A DNA stretch of 64,000 bases from Palleronia marisminoris (GCF_900172315.1 NZ_FWFV01000002.1:248001-312000); one strand, 5' to 3'; shown: positions 1-10,334, numbered from the stretch's first letter. The notes: a model not told the origin generated them from the sequence alone. Translations and numbers: made by a program.

Positions 1-245
1 TGAAGGAGCTCGGACGCTTCAAGCAGGCCAAGATGGTCTGGTGCCAGGAAGAGCCCAAGAACCAGGGCCCCTGGAGCTTCGTCGAGCCGAACATCGAATG
101 GGTGCTCACGCGGTCCAAGGCCGATTACAAGCGCCCCGAATACACCGGGCGTCCCGCCATGGCGTCGCCAGCGACCGGCCTCGCCTCCACGCACAAAGCC
201 CAACAAGAGGCGCTCGTGAACGCGGCGCTTGGAATCGAAGGATAA
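1..245 (+). CDS. sucA: 2-oxoglutarate dehydrogenase E1 component, C-terminal end (partial)
   Basis: This is the last 81 or so codons of a gene that begins left of the window (frame starting at base 3). The peptide contains [12 protein letters not shown] and ends in ALVNAALG, the typical C-terminus of the thiamine-diphosphate E1 subunit that decarboxylates 2-oxoglutarate in the TCA cycle. The stop TAA lies 4 bases before the sucB start, so the two genes are one transcription unit. The family assignment rests on the conserved tail and on sucB following directly. The catalytic domain cannot be inspected. Confidence 0.93.
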   Translation, partial: KELGRFKQAKMVWCQEEPKNQGPWSFVEPNIEWVLTRSKADYKRPEYTGRPAMASPATGLASTHKAQQEALVNAALGIEG

Positions 246-249
246 GACC

Positions 250-1799
<1,550 letters not shown>

Positions 1800-1803
<4 letters not shown>

Positions 1804-2168
1804 GCCTCCCGGCTTCTCCCCTGCCCGCCTCGATCCGGGGCGGGCGGCTGTGCCTCACGCTGGGCGCGGCGGCGGTGGCGTCGCTCGCCGCCTGTGCGGG
1901 GCCGACGCTACCCCCTGACGTCACGGTGCGCCACAGCGCCTCGACCGAGACGGCGGGAAACGGAGCGCGCTGGCACCTGTTCCTCTTCGATCCCCGCGTT
2001 CCGCGCAGCCTGGACGAGCGCATCGACCTCGCCCGCGCCCAGGTCGCGACCGAGCGCGACTGCCGCTGGGTGGACCGACCCCGCAGCCAGATCGAGGAGC
2101 GCACGCGACAACAAGGCGCCGCCTACGCGGAGACGCTTCTCGCCGCGCCGCTGATCTGCAATAGCTGA
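1800..2168 (+). CDS. Small predicted lipoprotein in the suc operon
   Basis: The 122-residue product has a hydrophobic stretch ending in the lipobox LAAC at about residues 33-36. It should therefore be exported and lipidated. The mature part is polar, with no domain I recognise; it contains WHLFLFDPR and two further cysteines. The proposed GTG start sits in the GTGA that overlaps the sucB stop, implying translational coupling. Longer upstream frames read through sucB and are not credible. Function is unknown. Its position between E2 and E3 genes says it is co-expressed with the dehydrogenase, not that it takes part in it. Confidence 0.72.
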
Positions 2169-2191
2169 GCCCTTCAAGAGGGAGGATCACC

Positions 2192-2452
2192 ATGCAGTTG
2201 CTTATTCGTTTCGACACGAACGACCGCGCCGCGTTCCGCGAGGCCTATGACGCCGCCCGCGAAGATCGCGATCAGGCGGGGCTCACACAGCTTCAGCTCT
2301 GGGAAGAGGCCGAGACCCCCGACCGGGTCTGGGCGCTTTACGGCGTGTCGGACGAGGACAGGGCGCGGGGCTGGCTGACGCGCACCGCGGCCCTCGCCCC
2401 CCATGTGCGGGACCACGAGACGCACTTCCTCGCCACCGCGACCGCCCCATGA
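2192..2452 (+). CDS. Conserved small protein of unknown function in the suc operon
   Basis: This 86-residue soluble protein has an excellent ribosome binding site (GAGGGAGGATCACC before ATG). It is rich in Arg, Asp and Ala, contains FREAYDAAREDRDQAGL and LQLWEE, and lacks signal peptide, membrane segment or cysteines. I do not recognise a family. It lies 23 bases after the lipoprotein and 58 bases before the MAPEG gene on the same strand, so it is very likely part of the suc-lpd transcript. Confidence 0.75.
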   Translation: MQLLIRFDTNDRAAFREAYDAAREDRDQAGLTQLQLWEEAETPDRVWALYGVSDEDRARGWLTRTAALAPHVRDHETHFLATATAP

Positions 2453-2510
2453 CCATGGCCGCCGCCCGTTCAGCGCCGATGATCGGCCGCCCGGCCTGCG
2501 AGGCCGCCCG

Positions 2511-2921
2511 ATGACACAGGAACTGGTCGTCCTCACCCTCGCGGGTCTCGTTCAGGTGGTGCAGCTCGCGCTCTATGCCGTGCCCGCGAACCTGGAGCTC
2601 GGGGTGGGCAAGACCCTGTCCCCCCGCGACCCCGAGCGGCTGACGAAGCCGCTGATGGAGCAGGTCTCGACCCGCACCGGCCGCCTCGCCCGCGCCTACC
2701 AGAACCATAACGAAGGGCTGCTGCTGTTCGCGATAGCCGCCCTGATCATAGCCGTGGCGGACGAGTCCAGCTGGTTCACCGCCGCCTGCGCGTGGGTCTA
2801 CCTGATCGCCCGCATCGTCTATGTCCCCGCCTATGCCAACGGCTGGGTCCCGGGTCGCTCGATCCTGTTCGGGATCGGCTGGCTTTCCACCGTCCTCATG
2901 CTACTGGCCGCGCTTTTCTGA
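2511..2921 (+). CDS. MAPEG-family membrane protein
   Basis: The 136-residue protein has four predicted membrane helices (about 5-25, 68-86, 88-108 and 115-135). It carries the MAPEG signature [13 protein letters not shown] at about 62-74, related to the family's RAxxNHxE glutathione-binding region. Bacterial MAPEG proteins are mostly uncharacterised; eicosanoid or glutathione chemistry should not be assumed. The start at 2511 is chosen because upstream codons in this frame overlap the preceding gene and do not resemble the family. It lies 23 bases before lpdA. Confidence 0.88.
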   Translation: MTQELVVLTLAGLVQVVQLALYAVPANLELGVGKTLSPRDPERLTKPLMEQVSTRTGRLARAYQNHNEGLLLFAIAALIIAVADESSWFTAACAWVYLIARIVYVPAYANGWVPGRSILFGIGWLSTVLMLLAALF

Positions 2922-2944
2922 CGCGGCTCACGAAGGAGACTATC

Positions 2945-4333
2945 ATGTCCAGCTACGACGTCATCGTTATCGGTTCCGGCCCCGGCGGCTATGTCTGCGC
3001 CATCCGCTGCGCGCAACTCGGGCTCAAGACCGCCTGTGTCGAAGGCCGCGAGACGCTGGGCGGGACCTGCCTCAACATCGGGTGCATCCCCTCGAAGGCG
3101 CTGCTTCACGCGACCGAGATGCTGCACGAGGCCGAGCACAACTTCGAGAAGATGGGCCTGAAGGGCAAATCCCCCAGCGTCGACTGGCAACAGATGCAGG
3201 CCTACAAGGACGACACGATCGCCCAGAACACCAAGGGGATCGAATTCCTGTTCAAGAAGAACAAGGTGGACTGGCTGAAGGGCTGGGGCTCGATCCCCGA
3301 GGCCGGCAAGGTCAAGGTCGGCGACGAGGTCCATGAGGCGAAGAACATCGTGATCGCGTCGGGCTCGGTGCCCTCGTCCCTGCCGGGGGTCGAGATCGAC
3401 GAGGAGATCGTGGTCTCGTCGACCGGGGCGCTGTCGCTGGGCAAGATCCCCAAGAAGATGGTCGTGATCGGCGCCGGCGTCATCGGGCTCGAGATGGGGT
3501 CGGTCTATGCCCGCCTCGGCGCCGAGGTGACGGTGGTCGAATACCTCGACACGATCACGCCGACCATGGACGGCGAGGTGCAGAAGCAGTTCCAGAAGCT
3601 TCTCGCCAAGCAGGGCATGACCTTCGTTCTCGGCGCCGCCGTGAAGGGCGTCGAAGTCAAGAACAAGAAGGCCAAGGTCAGCTACACGCTCAAGAAGGAT
3701 GACAGCGAACAGACGCTCGACGCCGATGTGGTGCTCGTGGCGACCGGGCGGAAGTCCTACACCGACGGGCTGGGGCTGGCCGATCTGGGTGTCGAGCTGA
3801 CGGATCGCGGGCAGGTCAAGACGGACGAGCATTGGGCGACCAGCGTGAAGGGCATCCATGCCATCGGCGACGCGATCACCGGCCCGATGCTGGCCCACAA
3901 GGCCGAGGACGAGGGCATGGCCGTCGCCGAGGTCCTCGCCGGCAAGCATGGCCACGTCAACTACGGCGTGATCCCGTCAGTCATCTACACCCACCCCGAA
4001 GTCGCCAGCGTCGGCAAGACCGAGGCCGAGCTGAAGGACGAGGGCGTCCCCTACAAGGCCGGCAAGTTCAGCTTCATGGGGAACGGCCGCGCCAAGGCGA
4101 ACTTCGCGGCCGACGGCTTCGTGAAGATCCTTGCGCACAAGGAAACCGACCGCATCCTCGGTGCGCACATCATCGGCCCGATGGCCGGCGACCTCATTCA
4201 CGAGATCTGCGTCGCGATGGAGTTCGGCGCGGCGGCACAGGACATCGCCCTGACCTGCCACGCCCATCCGACCTATTCGGAGGCCGTGCGCGAAGCCGCA
4301 CTTGCCTGCGGCGACGGCGCCATCCACGCCTGA
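2945..4333 (+). CDS. lpdA: Dihydrolipoamide dehydrogenase (E3)
   Basis: This FAD enzyme reoxidises dihydrolipoamide with NAD+ for the 2-oxoglutarate dehydrogenase complex. The 462 residues include the FAD-binding GSGPGG (10-15), the redox disulfide C42/C47 in [12 protein letters not shown], a central NAD-binding GAGVIG, the FAD motif AIGD and the C-terminal catalytic pair H441/E446 in HAHPTYSE. The start ATG follows GAAGGAGAC; a longer in-frame reading overlaps the MAPEG gene and is rejected. It is the last gene of the suc operon, so E1, E2 and E3 are co-transcribed. Confidence 0.97.
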   Translation: MSSYDVIVIGSGPGGYVCAIRCAQLGLKTACVEGRETLGGTCLNIGCIPSKALLHATEMLHEAEHNFEKMGLKGKSPSVDWQQMQAYKDDTIAQNTKGIEFLFKKNKVDWLKGWGSIPEAGKVKVGDEVHEAKNIVIASGSVPSSLPGVEIDEEIVVSSTGALSLGKIPKKMVVIGAGVIGLEMGSVYARLGAEVTVVEYLDTITPTMDGEVQKQFQKLLAKQGMTFVLGAAVKGVEVKNKKAKVSYTLKKDDSEQTLDADVVLVATGRKSYTDGLGLADLGVELTDRGQVKTDEHWATSVKGIHAIGDAITGPMLAHKAEDEGMAVAEVLAGKHGHVNYGVIPSVIYTHPEVASVGKTEAELKDEGVPYKAGKFSFMGNGRAKANFAADGFVKILAHKETDRILGAHIIGPMAGDLIHEICVAMEFGAAAQDIALTCHAHPTYSEAVREAALACGDGAIHA

Positions 4334-4341
4334 CCCGGCGC

Positions 4342-4364
4342 GGGGGCGGTCCCGGATCGCCCCC
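4342..4364. terminator. GC-rich hairpin between convergent lpdA and the GntR gene
   Basis: GGGGGCG at 4342-4348 can pair with CGCCCCC at 4358-4364. It fills the 31-base gap between two convergent stop codons. There is no clear T-run, so intrinsic termination is uncertain. Confidence 0.4.
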
Positions 4365-5027
4365 TCAGCCCTCGCCGGCCAGGATCATCCGCAGCCCCTG
4401 CGTCACGTCCTGCCGCACCGCAAGCCGCAGCCCCGGCTCGTCCCCCGCCTTCAGTGCAGCCACGATCAGCCGATGCCCCGCCGGCACCGAAGTCCGCCGC
4501 AGCCGCCCGTAGAGCTTGCGCATCGTCGGGCCGAGCTGCAGCCACACGGTCTCGGCCATGGCGAGGATCGCCGGCGCCTGCGCGCGCAGGTAGAGCATGC
4601 GGTGGAACTCGAGGTTCAGCCGGATATAGGCCACCGCGTCGTGTTTGGCGATCGCGCCGGCGATGGCGGTGTTCTGCGTCTCCATCCGCTCGATCAACGC
4701 CAAGTGGGCGCGGGGCAGCGCGCGCGAGGCAAGCTCGACCTCCAGCAAGGCGCGCAGTGCGGCCAGTTCTTCGATGCGATCGGCCGACAGTTCCGGCGTC
4801 GTCACGCGGCCCGAGGGCGAGAGGGACAGCGCCCCTTCGGCCGCCAACCGCCGGACAGCCTCGCGCGCCGGCGTCATCGACACGCCATACTCGGCCCCGA
4901 TCCCGCGCAGGGTCAGCGCCTGTCCGGGCGCCAGTTCGCCGTGCATGATGCGGGTGCGCAGAGTGCGGTACACCCGGTCGTGGGCAGGCAGGGATTGCGG
5001 CGGCTCGGCGCGGGGCTGGATCAGCAT
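4365..5027 (-). CDS. GntR-family regulator, FCD subfamily
   Basis: The 220-residue protein has an N-terminal winged helix with the typical YRTLRTRIMHGEL...PGQ.LT..ia..YGVS..PAREAVRRL pattern (about residues 15-75). An alpha-helical FCD effector domain (about 85-210) follows, with NLEFHRMLYLRA. The FCD metal-binding pattern looks incomplete. The ATG at 5027 gives the family-typical N-terminus; a 67-residue upstream extension overlaps the neighbouring peptidase gene and is rejected. It is convergent to lpdA, and no target operon is adjacent, so its ligand cannot be inferred. Confidence 0.9.
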   Translation of the reverse strand: MLIQPRAEPPQSLPAHDRVYRTLRTRIMHGELAPGQALTLRGIGAEYGVSMTPAREAVRRLAAEGALSLSPSGRVTTPELSADRIEELAALRALLEVELASRALPRAHLALIERMETQNTAIAGAIAKHDAVAYIRLNLEFHRMLYLRAQAPAILAMAETVWLQLGPTMRKLYGRLRRTSVPAGHRLIVAALKAGDEPGLRLAVRQDVTQGLRMILAGEG

Positions 5028-5058
5028 GTGATGGTCATGCGCCGCCCCGCTCGCGCCG

Positions 5059-5763
5059 TCAATCTGCCGCGAAACTCCAGGCGTGCAATGCGGGCCCGTG
5101 CGTGCGCAGCCAATCGCGCTGGTCGCGCCAGTCGGGTCGGGTTCGCTCGACCGTCGCCCAGAAGGCCCGGGAATGGTCCATGTGGCGCAAGTGGGCGACC
5201 TCGTGCGCGGCCACGTAGTCCAGCACATCGGCCGGCGCCATCACCAGCCGCCACGAGAACATCAAGTCGCCCCGCCCCGTGCACGAGCCCCAGCGCGAAC
5301 GGGTGTCGCGCAGGGTCAGGCGCCCCGGCGACAGGTCCAGCGCCGCGGCATGGCGCACGACCGCAGCGGCCAACCTCTCGCGCGCCAGCGTCTTGAGGAT
5401 CGCGGCGACCTGTGGCCCCGGCGGGCGCGTCGTCGAAACCCTGATCCCGGCGGCATCCACACCCGGGATTCCTGAGCACACGGCCAGCGGCACGCCTTCG
5501 ACTGGAATCGCCACGCTCAGAGCAACCCGGCGCACCGGCTCGAGCCTCGCCACCTGCGCCCGGATCCAGGGCGCTTTCTCGGAAGCGAAGCGCATGGCCT
5601 CCGCCTCGCTGACCCGCATTGGCCGGGTGAGCGAGATGCGACCGTCCAGCGCCGACACCCTCAGCGTCATTCGCCGCGCCCGCGCCGAACGTCGCAGCAC
5701 GATCTCGACCGGCGGATCACCGGGTAGCACCTTCACATGCGACTGCTGAACGCCCATGTTCAT
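5059..5763 (-). CDS. YgjP-type zinc metallopeptidase (DUF45/M48-like)
   Basis: The protein has about 234 residues. The C-terminal domain contains the zinc motif HEVAH at about 187-191 with a third ligand H197 in HMDHS, preceded by RSRWGSCTGRG, the hallmark of the YgjP/DUF45 family. The N-terminal half has the family pattern of beta strands (VEIVLRRSARARRMTLRVS). The start could be ATG 5763 or 5757; neither has a strong Shine-Dalgarno. The physiological substrate of the family is unknown. It is divergent from the FYDLN gene, with 99 bases between. Confidence 0.88.
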   Translation of the reverse strand: MNMGVQQSHVKVLPGDPPVEIVLRRSARARRMTLRVSALDGRISLTRPMRVSEAEAMRFASEKAPWIRAQVARLEPVRRVALSVAIPVEGVPLAVCSGIPGVDAAGIRVSTTRPPGPQVAAILKTLARERLAAAVVRHAAALDLSPGRLTLRDTRSRWGSCTGRGDLMFSWRLVMAPADVLDYVAAHEVAHLRHMDHSRAFWATVERTRPDWRDQRDWLRTHGPALHAWSFAAD

Positions 5764-5862
5764 GGCTCTACCGCCATGCGCGCGCCGGGGAAAGGCTTTG
5801 ACAGCCCACCGGCGCTGTGGCAGGGGACGCCGATCCCGAGACACGTTTATTGCGAGGCTGCC

Positions 5863-6189
5863 ATGCCCAAAGAAGAATGGGGAACGAAGCGTATCTGCCC
5901 GACCACGGGCAAGCGCTTCTACGACCTCAACCGCACGCCCATCGTGTCGCCCTACACGGGCGAGACCGTGCAGCTTGATACCGGCAAGTCGAGCCGGACG
6001 ATGCTGGCCGACAAGGCCGACAAGAACAGCCGCAAGGACCAGAACGAGGACGAAGAAGACGTCGTGCTGGACGACGACTCGGAATCGGATGTCGATCTGG
6101 GCGATGATGTGCTCGAGGATGACGAGGATGACGACAACGTCTCCCTGGACGAGATCGCCGACGTGGCCGACGACAACAACGACGACTGA
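5863..6189 (+). CDS. TIGR02300 family (FYDLN acid-tail) protein
   Basis: The 108-residue protein has an N-terminal half, with MPKEEWGTKRICP and GKRFYDLNRTPIVSPYTG, that is the diagnostic FYDLN block of a family found in alphaproteobacteria. The C-terminal half is extremely acidic (long Asp/Glu runs, about 65-108). The start at 5863 is the family start; an in-frame ATG further upstream would overlap the divergent gene. The role is unknown. A single N-terminal Cys-Pro and the acidic tail suggest a nucleic-acid or ribosome-associated factor, but that is a guess. Confidence 0.92.
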   Translation: MPKEEWGTKRICPTTGKRFYDLNRTPIVSPYTGETVQLDTGKSSRTMLADKADKNSRKDQNEDEEDVVLDDDSESDVDLGDDVLEDDEDDDNVSLDEIADVADDNNDD

Positions 6190-6200
6190 AAAACCTGTAT

Positions 6201-6234
6201 CCGGGGGTGAAATTTCTGCTTGAACCGCCCCCGG
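6201..6234 (+). terminator. Weak hairpin downstream of the FYDLN gene
   Basis: CCGGGGG (6201-6207) pairs with CCCCCGG (6228-6234) around a 20-base loop, followed by TTCATCCTT. It is a possible but weak terminator ahead of the tRNA gene. Confidence 0.35.
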
Positions 6235-6279
6235 TTCATCCTTAGAGAGCGCCCTACGCCACGGCGACGCGGCGCAGAC

Positions 6280-6355
6280 GGGCCCTTAGCTCAGCTGGGA
6301 GAGCGCCTGCATGGCATGCAGGAGGTCAGCGGTTCGATCCCGCTAGGGTCCACCA
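6280..6355 (+). tRNA. tRNA-Ala (anticodon GGC)
   Basis: The 76-base cloverleaf has acceptor stem GGGCCCT/AGGGTCC including the alanine identity pair G3:U70, D-arm with AGCTCAGCTGGGAGAGC, anticodon stem CCTGC/GCAGG enclosing ATGGCAT (anticodon GGC), and T-arm with GGTTCGATCC. The 3' CCA is encoded at 6353-6355. It reads GCC/GCU alanine codons, the common ones in such a genome. Confidence 0.97.
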
Positions 6356-6935
6356 AATCCCCTTCGTGAAGTCCCAGGTAGTTCTGCCCTTTGGCGCAGA
6401 GAAGCTGCCTCTGTCCTGTCGCTTTGAAAGCGGCCCTTTCGCTGCGCTGTGAACGGGTGCCAGCAGGGAGGGGCGAAGCGGGCTTCCGAACTGGCGAAGG
6501 CACTCCATGACCCACGGTCTCGATGTCACGGTGCCGGTGGGCCCGGCGCCGATCGTGACCCGTTCGCCTTCCTGATCAGCCAAGCTGTCATGATGCTCAC
6601 GCCAACCTTCTTCTCGCGTTTCTGATCGATTCCCGCTGCAGGCGCTCCGGCGTCGATCGGATCGCGCCAGTCCGTTTCGCGAGAGACGGTGGAGAACGTG
6701 CAAGGTCTTTCCGTCAAGAAATGGGCAGAATCGTCCCGAGACACGGAACGAGCCCGCCATCCGCTCCGCTCGAAATCATCGCCACCACTTAGGGCCGCCG
6801 CCAGTCAGAAACACAGAACGCTGTTCTTCCGGGCGATGTGAGCCACTGTCCTCGTCCCGAAGGGCAGCTTAACACTTAGCCGACTCGCGAACTTTTTTCT
6901 TGCCAATGGTTCGCTCCTGATCAATAGTTAGCGGT
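6356..6935. other. 580-base stretch without a recognisable gene
   Basis: Open frames here have no family features and poor starts. I see no terminal inverted repeats and no copy of the tRNA 3' end that would mark an attachment site. The segment includes many small inverted motifs (for example TTGAAAGCGGCCCTTTCGC). It may be decayed coding sequence at the start of the accessory stretch. Confidence 0.5.
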
Positions 6936-7277
6936 ATGGCTAAGCATGATCCTGACCTCTCGCTGCTCTTCCACGCCCTGGCGGACCCGACCAGGCGATC
7001 CATCCTGACGCGCCTGTCCCGGGGATCGGCGCCCGTGACCGAACTGGCCGAGCCCACGGGCCTGCGGCTTCCGACGGTCATGCGGCATCTTGGGGTGCTT
7101 CAAGAGGCGGGGCTGATCGCCACCGCCAAGGACGGGCGCGTGCGGACCTGCGCCATCGTCCCCGAAGCGCTCGCTCCGGTCGGGGCATGGCTCGATGAAC
7201 AGCGGGCGCTGTGGGAGGGTCGGCTCGACCGGCTCGAGGACTACGCGATGAAACTGATGGAGGAACGGAAGTCATGA
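6936..7277 (+). CDS. ArsR-family helix-turn-helix regulator
   Basis: The 113-residue protein has the SdpR/ArsR winged-helix pattern LFHALADPTRRSILTRLS, with the recognition helix in RLPTVMRHLGVLQEAGL (about 45-62), and lacks metal-binding cysteines. It overlaps the next gene by ATGA, so the pair is coupled. This two-gene ArsR-SRPBCC arrangement is common in bacteria; the regulator is thought to repress its own operon. The ligand is unknown. The ATG has only a weak ribosome binding site. Confidence 0.92.
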   Translation: MAKHDPDLSLLFHALADPTRRSILTRLSRGSAPVTELAEPTGLRLPTVMRHLGVLQEAGLIATAKDGRVRTCAIVPEALAPVGAWLDEQRALWEGRLDRLEDYAMKLMEERKS

Positions 7278-7750
7278 AACCCGATCTCGATCCCGAAACC
7301 GATCTGAGCTTCACCAGAACCCTCGCCGCGCCACGGCAGTTGATCTGGGAATGCTGGACGCAGCCGGAGCACATTCCGCACTTCTTCATTCCTGCGCCGC
7401 ACAAGGTGACGGCGGTGGATATCGACCTTCGAGTCGGCGGACGGTTCAACACCACCTTCGAGGTGGAGGGCAACCAGATGGACAATCACGGCGTCTACCT
7501 GGAAATCGTGCCGGGTGAGAAGCTGGTATTCACCGATGGCTATAGCGAAGGCTGGAAGCCCGCCCCCGAGCCCTTCATGACCGCCATCCTGCTTCTGTCC
7601 GATACGCCGGATGGCGGCACGACCTACACGGCGATCGCGCGCCATCGCAATCCCGACTCCTGCAAGACGCATGAGGAAATGGGGTTCATCGACGGGTGGG
7701 GCACGGTGGCGACACAGCTCGAGGCCTACGCGCAGGGACTGGCGGGATGA
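7274..7750 (+). CDS. SRPBCC-domain protein (AHSA1-like)
   Basis: The 158-residue protein has the Bet v1/START-like fold signature FTRTLAAPRQLIWECWTQPE at the N-terminus, then GGRF, VPGEKLVFTDG and a C-terminal helix GWGTVATQLEAY. These small proteins bind hydrophobic ligands; the specific one here is unknown. The start at 7274 forms ATGA with the ArsR stop. Downstream 7751-7987 has no credible gene. Confidence 0.92.
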   Translation: MKPDLDPETDLSFTRTLAAPRQLIWECWTQPEHIPHFFIPAPHKVTAVDIDLRVGGRFNTTFEVEGNQMDNHGVYLEIVPGEKLVFTDGYSEGWKPAPEPFMTAILLLSDTPDGGTTYTAIARHRNPDSCKTHEEMGFIDGWGTVATQLEAYAQGLAG

Positions 7751-7987
7751 TCGCTCCCTTCCGTGGGGCCAGAACGAGCCGAAGCATGTCGACGCTTGGG
7801 TCGCGTTCAAGGAAGCCGACGAGGCGGCGGAGGTCACGCTGAGCGTGACCCCGGTTCAGCGGCCAAATTCCAGAGCGCAACGGGTTTCGGAGCGGAAGAC
7901 GTGGGATGCTTGCGTATTCCGTCGAGGCCCGGTGAACCGGCTGCTGCTAGAGTAGCACCGTCAGTGAACAAGGCGACCGTCCAGCGC

Positions 7988-8407
7988 TCATGTCCCGTTC
8001 TTGTCGAACCATTCCACGATCTTGGGCATATCCCGCTCGAAGCCACCGGGTATGAAGATGTTGAGGAGCCGGGCGGGCCGGTCGGACCTGTTGCGAAAAT
8101 CGTGGGTCACGCCTGCGGGGATGCGAATGAAAGCACCGGCCGGGAACTCCGTCCATTCCCGCTCCATCAGCAGTTCGGGCAGGCCGTCGAGCACGAAGAA
8201 TATCTCGTCATTGTCCTCGTGGAGGTGCGCCCCGACACCCGTTTGTCCGGGCGCGAGGATCCATTCGGAGACGCTGTACCGCGCGGCGGTGTCCGCTTCG
8301 TCCGCCTTGAACAGCGCAGTGAGCTTTCCCATCTCGTAGCGCCGCCCGCCGTCAGGCGGCAGGGCGATGATTTCCTCGTTCGGCCGCTTCCGGTCAGACG
8401 TTTTCAT
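7988..8407 (-). CDS. Cupin-domain protein
   Basis: This 139-residue single-domain cupin has motif 1 as GVGAHLHEDNDEIFFVLDG (about 58-76) and motif 2 as PAGVTHDFRNRSDRPARLLNI (about 98-118, described in parts). This conserves the His-His-Glu-His metal set. The start ATG follows GAGGTGCCTG. It could be a small dioxygenase or isomerase; no neighbour gives a substrate. Confidence 0.88.
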   Translation of the reverse strand: MKTSDRKRPNEEIIALPPDGGRRYEMGKLTALFKADEADTAARYSVSEWILAPGQTGVGAHLHEDNDEIFFVLDGLPELLMEREWTEFPAGAFIRIPAGVTHDFRNRSDRPARLLNIFIPGGFERDMPKIVEWFDKNGT

Positions 8408-8497
8408 CAGGCACCTCGATTTCGATGCAGTCTCATTCGAGGCTGAACATCAGATCAGCGACCTCGGTCGTCGTAGCCGCCGCTGAGACTCGCCCCG

Positions 8498-8995
8498 CTA
8501 GTCGCGCAGACGGATGCGGATTTCCGAGGTCCACTGTTCCGGGGGATCCTCGGGGCCGTTGTGGTAGAACTCCAAGCGCGCGGCGAAACGGTCACCGGCC
8601 GGCGTTTCCTCGACATCCCATCGCAAGCCACGCACCTCGGCCCATGCCATTAGCATCACAGTCACGTCGTAGAGCTCATCCGGATGCCCGTGGTGGTTCA
8701 GCGTCACGTAGCGTCCGGCCGGCAGGATCTCCGCCCGAATGTCGTCGCTTCCGAGAGTCCCCTCGGCCACCTGGGCACCGAACGACATCGACATGACCCC
8801 ATCCATGTCGACCACGTCGTACCTGAAGAAGGCGGCACCTCGTTCCTCGATGCCGTTGGCATCGAGATAGGACAAGACGTCCTGCAGGATCGCCGACCCC
8901 TTGCTGTCGATGCTGGCGATCTCGGCCATCGACAGGTCGGCATGGCGAACGAGCACCGGCTGTTCCGGAAAGTGCTGGATTCGCGGAAGGCTCAT
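8498..8995 (-). CDS. GyrI-like / effector-binding domain protein
   Basis: The 165-residue protein begins with SLPRIQHFPEQPVLVRH and continues with a GyrI/BmrR-type effector-binding pattern: AAFFRYDVVD, AGRYVTLNHHG, LYDVTVMLMAWAE, RWDVEE, ARLEFYHNGPEDPPEQWTSEI. No DNA-binding domain is present, so it is a stand-alone ligand-binding or hydrolase-like module. The start at 8995 has GAAGGC nearby; a 42-residue longer reading (ATG 9121) looks non-coding. Confidence 0.82.
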   Translation of the reverse strand: MSLPRIQHFPEQPVLVRHADLSMAEIASIDSKGSAILQDVLSYLDANGIEERGAAFFRYDVVDMDGVMSMSFGAQVAEGTLGSDDIRAEILPAGRYVTLNHHGHPDELYDVTVMLMAWAEVRGLRWDVEETPAGDRFAARLEFYHNGPEDPPEQWTSEIRIRLRD

Positions 8996-9183
8996 GCTGC
9001 CTTCGAGGGCGGGGATGTCGGTCACTGGGCGCTCCACATCGGCATGTTCCGGTTCCGGCTGTCCTGCACTACTTTCGGCACTTGCAATGGTATCTCCGGG
9101 AACCGTCATGGGCTTCACCATCCAGGCTCGACACTGCCCGGACCGACCTCGTGGACGCCGGCTGGCAACCGGCGCCGGCTTGG

Positions 9184-9834
9184 TCACGCCGGGGCGTTCT
9201 CGGCGAAGCTTTGCAGCTGCGCTTGCAGCGCTTGTTCGAATGCTGGCCGCGCCAGGCAGCGCTCCAGGTAGGCCGATACGGCCGGATAGTCTGCGAGGAT
9301 CGGCTCTTCCTGCAGGCCGCGCAGGACAGTGGCCATGACGATGTCGGCGACGCCGAACCTCCCGGTCAGCCAGTTGCGGCCGTCGAGCCAACCCGCGAGG
9401 GATTTCAGGCGCAGCCCCACCAGCCGCTCGGCGTGGGGCCGCAAACCGGCCACCCATTCCTCTCCGGCATAGAAGACACCCGGCAGGATCAGGTTGTCGA
9501 CGCGCGGCTCCACCGAGTTCAGCGCGGCGATGACCCAGGCCTGTGTCTGCGCCGCCTCCTGCGCGTTCCGCGGCCGCAGCACGTCGGATCGGTCTGCGAT
9601 GCGCAGCAGGATTGCCCCGGACTCGAACAGCTCGACCTCGTCGTCGCGATAGGCCGGAACCTGGCCGAAGGGCTGCCAGCGGCGATACTCGGGCTTGTCC
9701 GCATCCCCGTCCGACACGAGATGAACCTTGTAGTCGAGCCCTGCCTCGGCAAACGCCCACCGAGGTCGGATATCCTTGACGTACCCTTGCGCAAAAGGCG
9801 GCACCCAGGCGAAGCCGCTGATCTCGATGGTCAT
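9184..9834 (-). CDS. Glutathione S-transferase family protein
   Basis: This 216-residue protein has an N-terminal thioredoxin-like domain: FAWVPPFAQGYVKDIRPRW..., the cis-Pro motif GQVPAYRDD (about 57-65) and the glutathione gamma-Glu contact ELFESGAILLRIAD (about 68-81). The C-terminal helical domain ends in WLTGRFGVADIVMATVLRGL. It overlaps the VOC gene upstream by ATGA. The pairing with a VOC protein fits a small detoxification operon. The substrate is unknown. Confidence 0.92.
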   Translation of the reverse strand: MTIEISGFAWVPPFAQGYVKDIRPRWAFAEAGLDYKVHLVSDGDADKPEYRRWQPFGQVPAYRDDEVELFESGAILLRIADRSDVLRPRNAQEAAQTQAWVIAALNSVEPRVDNLILPGVFYAGEEWVAGLRPHAERLVGLRLKSLAGWLDGRNWLTGRFGVADIVMATVLRGLQEEPILADYPAVSAYLERCLARPAFEQALQAQLQSFAENAPA

Positions 9835-10271
9835 GACACCGCCTCCGTGCCGACCGGACCCGCTTGCCGAGCGGGTTGAGGGCCCGTCTCCAGGACCGCC
9901 CATTTGATACCGAACGGGTCCTCCAGCAGTCCCCAGTCGTCGCCCCAGGGCTGCCGCTCGTAGGGCACGAGTTCCGAGCAGCCTGCGGCGACGGCACGAT
10001 CCCACCACGTGCGCCCCTCCGCGACCACCAATTGCAGATGGCCGAAATTGGCCGCTGGCGGCGTGCCGTCGCCCGTGTGGTCGGTCAGCATCAGCATGCC
10101 GCCGTTGATCAGGACCTGCGCGTGCATCAGCCCGACCTGCCCTTCCGGCATGGGCATCCGCCCCTTGTCCTCGGCCCCGAACGCGCGGGCATAGAAGTCG
10201 CACGCGTCGCCCGCCCGGCCGTTCATGGCCAGGTAGGGAATGACGCCCTGCATCTCATTGGACTCTGCCAT
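9831..10271 (-). CDS. VOC (glyoxalase/PhnB-like) family protein
   Basis: The 146-residue protein begins QGVIPYLAMNGRAGDACDFYARAFGAED, the PhnB/DUF1428-like form of the vicinal-oxygen-chelate fold, and has DHTGDGTPP and LEDPFGIKWAV, the typical second metal-site region. It is the first gene of a two-gene operon with the GST, with a strong GGAGG before the ATG, and is divergent from marR across 63 bases. Confidence 0.92.
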   Translation of the reverse strand: MAESNEMQGVIPYLAMNGRAGDACDFYARAFGAEDKGRMPMPEGQVGLMHAQVLINGGMLMLTDHTGDGTPPAANFGHLQLVVAEGRTWWDRAVAAGCSELVPYERQPWGDDWGLLEDPFGIKWAVLETGPQPARQAGPVGTEAVS

Positions 10272-10314
10272 TGGATCCTCCCTGTGACAGAATCGACGGT
10301 TGCGTCCGTCGCAC

Positions 10315-10332
10315 TATTTTGATATCGAAGTA
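10315..10332. promoter_or_regulatory. Candidate MarR operator in the VOC/marR divergent region
   Basis: TATTTTGATATCGAAGTA is an imperfect inverted repeat centred on GATATC, with matching TA, TT and AA positions outside the core. It ends 2 bases before the marR ATG and lies within the 63-base divergent promoter region. MarR proteins typically bind 16-20 base palindromes of this type and repress both their own gene and the divergent operon. Binding by this MarR is inference. Confidence 0.55.
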
Positions 10333-10334
10333 AC

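Noticed and set aside
7751-7987. A possible third gene after the SRPBCC gene
   Set aside because: The frame with WGQNEPKHVDAWVAFKEAD lacks a start and runs into non-conserved sequence.
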